A stretch of 64,000 nt of DNA, from NCBI RefSeq assembly GCF_029784135.1, contig NC_073744.1:105171266-105235265 (forward strand), written 5' to 3'. The notes beneath the pieces were generated by a model, which was not told the origin of the DNA, did not search any database, and was given only the letters and a program-made list of their open reading frames with translations. Made by a program: the position numbers and the translations under genes. The stretch comes from Toxorhynchites rutilus septentrionalis. Lineage: Eukaryota > Arthropoda > Insecta > Diptera > Culicidae. Below, piece by piece: positions 56,546 through 64,000 of this stretch; positions within the stretch are counted from its first letter, which is position 1; every line of letters starts with the position of its first letter.

Positions 56546-58139
56546 ATGGAGAATAGTGGAGGATCTCCAGAGATGGAGATCTCCGATAATGAATCTCATA
56601 CAAGATCTGGGAAAAAACATAAACGAGTCCCTCATAAGGAAGATAATTCTTCTGGGGACGAATCCGCTCATCCTACCAAGCCCCCCTCTAAGAAAATTGC
56701 AAGCCTCCCTTCTCAACCCACTGTTACTTCCACTCCCCCTATCCCATCATCGATTTCGCTTCCCCCTTCTGATGCTTCCGATCCAACCCAATCCTCGTCC
56801 TCGTCCTCATCCTCATACTCGTCCTCGTCCTCGTCCTCGTCTTCCCCCTCTGTTGTCTCCGCTCCACGTGTCAGAGTTTATCCAGAAGATGCACCTGGAA
56901 CTGGCCCTTGGGTTGTTTTCCTCCGGCCAAAACCGAAAGGAAAAAACCTTAACGTGATTCAGATCATGAAAGATCTGGCCAGATACACTTCTGTATCTGA
57001 AATTCGCAGGGTTAGACCGAACAAATTGCGAGTTGTCGTGAATGAACGGAAACACGCAAACGAGATTGTTGCTGATCAACATTTCACCCTCGAATATCGA
57101 ACATTTATACCCTCCCATAACGTAGAAATTGAGGGGGTGATAACTGAAACGGGTCTGACGAGCGAACAAATAAAAGCAGAAGGAAAAGGCAAGTTCAAGA
57201 AGCTCCCCTCAATGGAAGTGAAAATCTTGGACTGTCGCCAACTCGGGAAACTTTCCCATGATGGGGACCAAACTAAATTTACGCCGTCCGACTCGTTTCG
57301 AGTCACCTTTGCTGGTGCCGCCCTCCCTGACTACGTTATGGTGGACAAATTGAGACTACCTGTGACTCTTCGTGCCAAAGCCCATGACTTGCAACAAATG
57401 CAAGTCAGTTGGTCACACTTCGGATTATTGTGCCAACAAGGAGCGCTGTGCCACTTGCGGAGAGCAACATGAGGGGAAATCCTGCAGTGCGACTGAGCAT
57501 AAATGTCCATATTGCGGGGGATCCCCACACGAGCTCTCAGTTTGTGAAAATTACAAGAGTCGCTGGGAGAAACAGAAGCGCTCTTTGAAGGAACGCTCGA
57601 AACGCACTTTTGCGGATATTTTAAAGGGCGCTTCTCCACTGGCCCAACAACAACAACCAATCAACACACAAAATGTCTTCGCCGCGTTGCCCGTTGACGA
57701 AATAGAAGCGGACACAGCTAACGGGGGCACACCGTTCATTTTCCAAGGGAATCCCCGGCGCAAAAATGTGACCACTCCCAAAGTTCAAGGACAAGCCCCT
57801 CCGGTGATACCCCCTGTTAGCATGCCTAAAAAATCGAGTGCAGCGGACAAGAAAAATCAGGTTCCTCCTGGTTTCCGTGGGAATAATTCACCTTCGAATG
57901 GCCCAGCACTCGAGGGGACATCAAAAACCCCAACTGTCCCTGTTATTCCGTCCAGTTCAACTTCCCAATCGGGATTTATAAAGTTGTCTGACCTTTTGGA
58001 CCAAATCTTCAAGTGTTTTAATGTTTCCGACTCCATCAGAACCCTTGTCATCTCAATGCTTCCAGTATTAAAGACAATTTTGCAACAATTGATGCAAACA
58101 TGGCCCCTCCTTGCAATGATTATCTCTCTTGATGTCTAA
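56546..58139 (+). pseudogene. I-clade ORF1 (Gag-like) with one frameshift
   Basis: ATG at 56546 in AAAATGG context. The N-terminus is disordered and Ser-rich, with a run of serines coded by a TCC/TCG microsatellite (56787-56850). A central domain VVFLRPKPKGKNLNVIQIMK with RRVRPNKLRVVVNE is typical of I/Jockey ORF1. A frameshift near 57372-57395 moves the reading into the frame that carries three CCHC-type knuckles: CNKCKSVGHTSDYC, CATCGEQHEGKSC and CPYCGGSPHELSVC. A Pro-rich C-terminus follows, with TAA at 58137-58139. The protein would bind and package element RNA; this copy is broken by the single shift. Confidence 0.9.
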
Positions 58140-61100
58140 TTCAAATAGAGAGGTCGGAGATATCACTGTTTTACAGTGGAATTGTCGTAGTCTTATCCCT
58201 AAATTGGATACATTCAAAATTTTAATTCATAACTACAATTGTGATGGTTTTGCTCTGTCCGAAACTTGGCTTTGATAGATACGGAGGGGTGCTTTTGGGG
58301 ATCAATAAGTGCCACTCATTTTTTAGAATTGACCTTCCACCTATTGGAGGGATCGAAGCTGTTGCTTGTCATGCAAACATCAGAGGCAAAGACCTCTGTA
58401 TTGTCAGCTTGTATTGGCCTCCGAGAACTGCGGTTAGCCGCAAACAACTTGATGACATGTGCTCACTCCTTCCTGAGCCACGATTGATCTTGGGAGACTT
58501 CAACTCTCACGGAACTGCCTGGGGGGAACAGTACGACGACAATCGTTCATTGTTGATATATGACCTTTGTAACAGCTTCAATATGACCGTTTTGAACACT
58601 GGGGAAACAACACGTGTACCTAAACCTCCTGCTAACCCAAGTGCTCTTGACCTCTCGCTTTGCTCGAATTCACTATCGTTAGATTGCAAGTGGAATGTAA
58701 TCCAGAACCCCAACGGTAGTGATCACTTGCCAATCAAAATTTCCATCACCATTGGGTCGAATTCTTCTGAATCTTTAAACATGGCATATGACCTCACAAT
58801 GTGTCTTGTGACTGGAAAAAATATGCGGACGCGATTGCTCTAGCCATCAATTCCAGAGATGGTTTACCTCCATTGGAGGAGTATAACTTCCTTTCTCGTT
58901 TGATCTATGACAGCGCGGTTCGCGCTCAAACGAAAACCATCCCAGGTTCCACCATTTCCCGAAGGCCTCCCAATCTATGGTGGGATAGCCAATGTTCCAA
59001 GCTTTATGTAGAAAAATCAAATGCATTTAAAGCTTTTCGGAAACGTGGAACCCCTGAAAATTTTCAAACGTATTTAGCCCTTGAAGATCAATTTAAAAAC
59101 TTAATCAAAGGGAAAAAACGTGCTTATTGGCGAAATTTCGTGGGAGGTTTGTCACGAGAAACGTCAATGAAAAAATTATGGAAAGTGGCTCGAAACATGA
59201 GAAATCGCTCTTCAACGAATGAAAGCGAAGAATATTCACATCGATGAATTTTTAATTTTGCACGGAAGGTTTGTCCTGATTCCGCTCCTGTGCAAAAAAT
59301 TGTTCGAGATATACCACAAGGTAGGTGCGATCTTGATTCCGAGTTTTCGATGGTAGAATTCTCTCTTGCTCTGCTCTCATGTAACAATTCTGCTCCGGGA
59401 TCGGATAGAATTAAGTTCAACTTGCTGAAAAACCTCCCTGATGTGGCGAAACATCGCTTGTTGAATTTATTCAATCGGTTTCTGGAGAATAATATTGTTC
59501 CAGATGATTGGAGACAAGTACGAGTTATAGCTATTCAAAAACCCGGAAAACCCGCGTCCGACTTCAATTCTTACCGCCCAATAGCAATGCTGTCTTGTAT
59601 ACGGAAATTGTTGGAGAAAATGATCTTGTTTCGCCTTGATCGATGGGTTGAAACGAATGGCCTACTCTCAGATACACAATATGGGTTCCGCAGGGGCAAG
59701 GGGACGAATGATTGTCTTGCGTTGCTTTCTTCAGAAATTCAAATGGCTTACGCCGAAAAAAAACAAATGGCTTCAGTATTCTTGGACATAAAGGGGGCCT
59801 TCGATTCTGTTTCAATAGAGGTTTTGTCGGACAAATTACACTCTCGGGGTTTGCCGCCTCTATTGAATAATATGTTATATAACTTGCTTTGTGAGAAACA
59901 TTTGAACTTTTCTCACGGAGATTCGGCAGTAAGTCGGGTCTCTTACATGGGCCTCCCCCAGGGCTCATGTTTAAGCCCCCTTTTGTACAACTTCTATGTA
60001 AGCGACATCGACAATTGCCTTACACAAAATTGCAGCCTAAGACAACTTGCAGATGATGGAGTGGTGTCTGTCGTAGGACCAAACGAATCCGACCTGCAAG
60101 GACCCTTACAAGATACTTTGAACAATTTTTCAACCTGGGCCATTGGGCTAGGGATCAAATTCTCCACGGAGAAAACAGAGATGGTGGTTTTTTCTAGGAA
60201 GCATAGACCAGCAAAACCAAAGCTTCAACTTTTGGGTAAACCGATCACTCATGCTATGTCATTCAAGTATCTTGGGGTCTGGTTCGACTCCAAATGTACT
60301 TGGGGGGCCCATATTAGGTATCTGAGTAAAAAATGCCAACAAAGAATAAACTTTCTCCGTACAATTACCGGCACCTGGTGGGGAGCCCACCCCGAAGATC
60401 TTATAATGTTGTATCGAACAACTATTCTCTCAGTGATGGAGTATGGCAGTTTCTGTTTTCAATCAGCTGCCAAAACACACCTCATTAAACTCGAGCGAAT
60501 TCAGTATCTTTGTCTCCGTATCGCGTTGGGATGTATGCCCTCAACGCATACCATGAGTCTCGAGGTTTTGGCAGGCCTACTCCCACTAAAAGATCGCTTC
60601 AATTTATTATCTCTTCGGTTCTTCATCCGGTGTAAGGTCATGAACCCATTGGTGATCGGAAATTTTGAGCAGCTGATCGAGCTAAATTTTCACTCCGGAT
60701 TCATGAGTTCATATCATGAATTCATCTCCATGCAGGTTGATCCTTCTTCGTATATTCCCAACCGTGTTTGTTTCCCTGACTACATCAATTCCTCTGTGCA
60801 TTTTGATCTGTCCATGAAGCAAGATATCCATGGATATTCAGATTACCAACGATCGAGGATCGCTCCAACGATCTTCGATGAAAAGTATGGGGGTATCAAT
60901 TGTGATAATATGTACTTTACTGATGGGTCCACTATAAACGAGTCCACAGGATTTGGAGTATTCAACGAATTTTTTAGCACCTCACACAGTCTTCAGAATC
61001 CTTGCTCAGTGTATATTGCTGAATTGGCAGCAATTCATTGGGCGCTGGACAGCGTCGCCTCACGACCTGTTGAACACTATTACATTGTAACGGATAGTCT

Positions 61101-61761
61101 TAGCTCTGTCGAAGCTATCCGTTCAGTGAGGCCGGAAAAGCACTCGCCGTACTTCCTTGAGAGAATACGAGAAATTTTGAATGCTTTATCCAGACGCTGT
61201 TATGTCATTACCTTTATCTGGGTCCCTTCACATTGCTCCATTCCGGGTAATGAGAGGGCTGACTCATTAGCAAAGGTAGGTGCAATTGAAGGCGATATTT
61301 ATCAGCGTCAAATCGCCTTCAATGAATTTTATTCTTTAGTCCGCAAAAATACCATCGCTAACTGGCAACGCAAGTGGAATGAAGATGAATTGGGCCGGTG
61401 GTTTCACTCGATTATCCCTAAGGTTAGCCTCAAACCGTGGTTCAAAAGTCTGGACTTGAGTCGGGACTTTATTCGCACCTTCTCCCGACTCATGTCCAAT
61501 CACTGTTCGTTAGATGCACTACTCTTCCGTTTCAATCTTGCCAGCAGCAATCTCTGCGTTTGTGGCCAAGGTTATCACGACATCGAGCACATTGTTTGGT
61601 CGTGCGAGGTGTATCTGGTCGCCAGATCGAATTTAAAAAACTCTCTTCGGGCCCGAGGAAGACAGCCCAATGTGCCGGTGAGAGATGTGTTGGCTCGGTT
61701 AGACCTTGATTACATGTCCCATATATATGTTTTCCTTAAAGCTATAGATCTTCGTGTGTGA
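58132..61761 (+). pseudogene. I-clade ORF2: endonuclease, reverse transcriptase, RNase H; broken
   Basis: The start ATG at 58132 overlaps the ORF1 stop (ATGTCTAA). The endonuclease begins ITVLQWNCRSLIPK and stops after FALSETWL at about 58274, where a deletion and frameshift remove part of the domain. It resumes with RYGGVLLGINKCHSF, PRLILGDFNSHGTAWG and NGSDHLPIKI. A second frameshift lies near 58795 and a Trp-to-stop change at 59245-59247. From there to TGA at 61759-61761 the frame is open with FLDIKGAFDSV, LPQGSCLSPLLYNFYVSD, RQLADDGVV, RNase H YFTDGSTINES, AELAAIHWALD, TDSLSSVEAI, WVPSHCSIPGNERADSLAK and the CVCGQGYHDIEHIVWSC module. So catalytic RT and RNase H motifs survive but the whole ORF does not. 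Confidence 0.93.
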
Positions 61762-62313
61762 TTGCCCCTACATCCTTATACCCTCCTTTCCTTCCTTTGC
61801 GGGTAATTCGTCCCCTTGCTATAAATAGTAGAATAAGTTGAAATGTAAATACACTATAGATATACGAATAGATTTATAAATTGAGTGTTCATCAACATTG
61901 TTACAATTTCCTTATATCCCATCCTTCTCCTAAAAATATGTCACCCTCCTAAACTCGAGTACACCGCGAGTAATCGGTTTTCCACCTTACTAACCATAGA
62001 TGTAAGAAAATTGTTTATATATATAGTTTTAAAATTATATTTAAGAATTCGGCTCCTTTAAACTTAAGTAACTGAGCCTGTAAAAATAAACGAATTAAAA
62101 AAAAATTCACCAAACCGTACTAATAGTTTTAATTCACTTTTAGCTTAGTATTAAGATTTTAATAATAAAGAAAAGATCAGAGGAATGCGAATGCAGCTTT
62201 AGAATTTTATGATGAATGTTATCCTTATTTTGTTCTATTGTACTCGTTTTTCATTTGTCCGTGTCAGTGGCGACGAGTTTAGGTAGGGGCTCAAAACAGT
62301 AACGGAGGCGCGT

Positions 62314-63018
62314 TTACATATTGCGTAACAGTAACGGAGGCGCGTTCGCATATTGCGTAACACTCCCCCCCCCCAGTACGCAGGGTCCTGGTTCCTGCTT
62401 ACTCGATGTTGCGCCGACATCCAAAACCGCAAGCTTCACCACAGGGCGCTCATATACATTCAGACGAGTCCTAACCGTAGCACTACGTACTTGGCCGTCC
62501 TTGGATTTAACGCTTACAACGCGTCCCTTGGGCCACGAATTTCTTGGTAAATCTGAATCGATGATTACCACAACGTCACCGACCTGAATTGGTTTTACTG
62601 GGTAATGCCATTTCGTTCGCCGACTTATTGATGGCAAATACTCCCGCAGCCATCTTTTCCAGAATAGGTTGGCGTAAACTTGTGAAGTTTTCCAGGTATT
62701 GGTTAACGTAGCTAGACTCTCGTTGTATGACACAAGATGTTTTGAACCGTTGGATGAACTCAACAAAAAATGATTGGGAATAAGTGCTTCATTCTCGTTG
62801 TCTTCGATGGGTACATATGTGAGAGGGCGCGAGTTGATGGTGCTTTCAACCTCTAGCAAGTAGTTCCTCAGAACTTCGTCATTTGGCAATCGTGGAAGTT
62901 TCATGTTGTTCTGGCGCAATTCGTTGACCACTGTTTCATGATTGAGATGGTGGTAGCGTTTGTGGTGGATGCCCGCCTTAACGATACATTCAAGGCGCGC
63001 GATCAGCAGAATTAGCAA
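62314..63018 (-). pseudogene. BEL/Pao Pol C-terminus (integrase and DUF5641), core deleted
   Basis: Minus-strand translation starts near RLECIVKAGIHHKRYHHLNH with ETVVNELRQ, the zinc-binding integrase N-terminal block of BEL/Pao. It then jumps at KLPRL to NDEVLRNYLLEVESTINSRP, which follows the catalytic core in intact proteins, so the DDE core is deleted. The C-terminal DUF5641 follows: WKRWLREYLPSISRRTKWH, VGDVVVIIDSDLPRNSWPKG and DGQVRSATVRT. The frame runs through the polypurine tract into the LTR start. Dead remnant. Confidence 0.9.
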
Positions 63019-63074
63019 GAGTCCAAAGTTCCGAGAACAGGCGATTGCGATTTATGCTGACCGCGGCAGAAAGT

Positions 63075-63348
63075 GTCACGTAGGCATCGCCGCATGCATG
63101 GTAGAATATGTCTGAGAGTGTTAATAAAATCATTCTTACACCTCAACTCATGGCGAGTAGTACATTGCTAATACCACGTCCCTCGATGTCTAAGCTGTAC
63201 GAGTAGACATCAAATCATGGCGATCCCTCGCCAGTCGAGTAAAAAGTTAACCTTTTTAACAGAGTAAAAGTTGAGTTTTAACAATGCAAAAGTCGAGTGA
63301 TAAGTGGCAGAAAAATCGATCACAGCAATCATTAATTACCGACCAACA
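63075..63348 (+). other. Possible LTR end, primer-binding site and leader of another LTR element
   Basis: An AATAAA at about 63124, a sequence ending CATCAAATCA and then TGGCGATCCCTCGCCAG at about 63218 look like a short LTR followed by a TGG-type primer-binding site, then a leader of repeated GAGTAAAAGTT-like phrases. The left LTR boundary (perhaps TGTCACGTAGG at 63076) is uncertain. No second LTR is in the window. Confidence 0.35.
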
Positions 63349-63495
63349 ATGGGTTGGTTTAGCAGCGACGAGATCGTCGCGCCGGCAGCAATTAACAGCA
63401 CAGCCGAAAACAGCCACGCACAGACGATAGCAATCTGCATACTTGCGGCAGCCGCCGTGGGATACATCGCGATTAAATTAACTGCGAACGTTTAA
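63349..63495 (+). CDS. 48-aa single-pass membrane protein ORF (LTR-element leader)
   Basis: Reads MGWFSSDEIVAPAA, an Asn/Ser stretch and a hydrophobic segment TIAICILAAAAVGYIAIKL, ending LTANV at TAA. An upstream in-frame start adds 15 residues, but the MGW start is preferred because small MGWF-type membrane ORFs ahead of gag are, as far as I recall, seen in arthropod LTR retrotransposons. Function unknown; GC use is higher than in neighbouring DNA (GCA, GCC, GCG alanine codons). Confidence 0.45.
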   Translation: MGWFSSDEIVAPAAINSTAENSHAQTIAICILAAAAVGYIAIKLTANV

Positions 63496-64000
63496 CCCTT
63501 AAACTTCTAACGATGTTTAACGTTTGTGCTATGTGAACTGTGAAGTGAATAATCATAAAGACCATAAAGTGAATAATTCATAAAGACTCAGACCAGCCGC
63601 ACCGTAGTGCGAAATTCAAAACGAAAAATGGCACACAGTTAATTTAATTATCAAAATACTGTGACCGAATGAGAGCACCGGGACAGCAGAACGGTTAAAA
63701 GCAGCAACAATCAACCGCAGCGAACATCAGTGAATGCATGCGACCATCAACATTGTCCTGTTATCATTTCACGACGCAATGCGGAATGCGCATCCACAGG
63801 CTAACTTCAAAATTAACAACAGGCTGCGTAGAGGAGAGCGCCTCCGCAGGCCAACAGCAACATTATCAACAGGCTGCGTAGAGGAGAGCGCCTCCGCAGG
63901 CCGCATCCAAACAACGAGCAACCGGAAACCTGATTCAGACGACCGCCAGTGAAGTGTTCTTCAATCAGTTCAACGACCATGTAGATTAGTACAAAGCAAA
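63496..64000 (+). other. Leader continuing to the window edge, with a 50-bp tandem repeat
   Basis: Between 63816 and 63902 a 37-bp sequence starting CAACAGGCTGCGTAGAGGAG is present twice with a 50-bp period. Surrounding CA-rich sequence (AACAGCAACA words) fits a retrotransposon leader before gag, but no gag frame begins before the edge. Confidence 0.45.

Larger units (their letters stand above)
56028..62104 (+). mobile_element. Complete-length I-clade element, family A (6.1 kb)
   Basis: ATTCACCAAACC occurs at 56016-56027 and 62105-62116, right after the A-tail. The element begins CCATTCGCTATCC; a CATT start is also the form of the Drosophila I factor. A 5' UTR of about 518 bp contains no upstream TATA, as usual for internal promoters. 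ORF1 (56546-58139) and ORF2 (58132-61761) overlap by a few bases. A 3' UTR of 343 bp is shared with the copy at 20734-23884. Confidence 0.95.
55687..62362 (-). repeat. Probable BEL/Pao 3' LTR, split by the full-length I element
   Basis: On the minus strand a polypurine tract (GGGGGGGGGAG, plus-strand C-run near 62363-62374) is followed at 62362 by TGTTACGCAATATG, the expected start of an LTR. The LTR continues to 62105, is interrupted by the I element, and resumes from 56027. A TG...CA-type end is possible at GTTTCGGAAACA (about 55687), with an AATAAA signal inside, giving a total of about 600 bp. A 32-bp segment at the LTR start is duplicated (62299-62330 and 62331-62362). The far end is inference because no second LTR is in the window. 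Confidence 0.4.

Noticed and set aside
57331..57660. Minus-strand 109-residue frame
   Set aside because: Antisense to the zinc-knuckle region of ORF1.

Overview
This window looks like a heterochromatin-like, transposon-packed stretch of a culicine mosquito genome, most likely Aedes. The evidence is AT-rich DNA, I-clade non-LTR retrotransposons with a C-terminal RNase H, ITmD37E-type transposase fragments, a BEL/Pao element, a hAT with a central-TA 8-bp duplication, and tRNA-derived SINEs. The organism call is inference from element families; no host gene fixes the species.

Layout. 0-8 kb: mostly non-coding DNA with a short tandem repeat, a nearly perfect 1,040-bp palindrome (1031-2070) and a decayed RNase H fragment. 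7.8-16 kb: a hAT-like MITE, pieces of two ITmD37E transposases (one split by a short insertion with a 24-bp target duplication), a two-exon minus-strand gene that splices in frame (12644-13459), and a zeste-like DNA-binding fragment. 16-25 kb: a chimeric retrocopy (ITmD37E piece joined to an I-element 3' end), then a hAT-like remnant holding two I-element insertions of opposite strand, one with 932 uninterrupted codons. 27-31 kb: an internally deleted Tc1/mariner-superfamily element, a tRNA-derived SINE and another truncated I element. 31.6-50.3 kb: three copies (E1, E2, E3) of an element without convincing coding sequence, built of about 199-bp short units and longer cassettes behind a TATA plus initiator core promoter. 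E2 and E3 lie inside one hAT element of about 16.1 kb (34177-50286), whose broken four-exon transposase is on the minus strand; E3 lies in its first intron. 52-55 kb: a deleted mariner and two broken non-LTR reverse transcriptases. 55.7-63 kb: a complete-length I element (56028-62104, ORFs broken) that appears to sit in the LTR of a deleted BEL/Pao element. 63-64 kb: possible leader of another LTR retrotransposon with a 48-aa membrane-protein ORF.

There is no operon-like cooperation between genes here. The logic is insertion into insertion, and target-site duplications let much of the order be read. The least explained component is the E family: promoter-bearing, tandemly repeated, shuffled between copies and without a convincing protein. 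It is the best candidate for an undescribed system, perhaps a non-coding or small-RNA source, but function is inference only.
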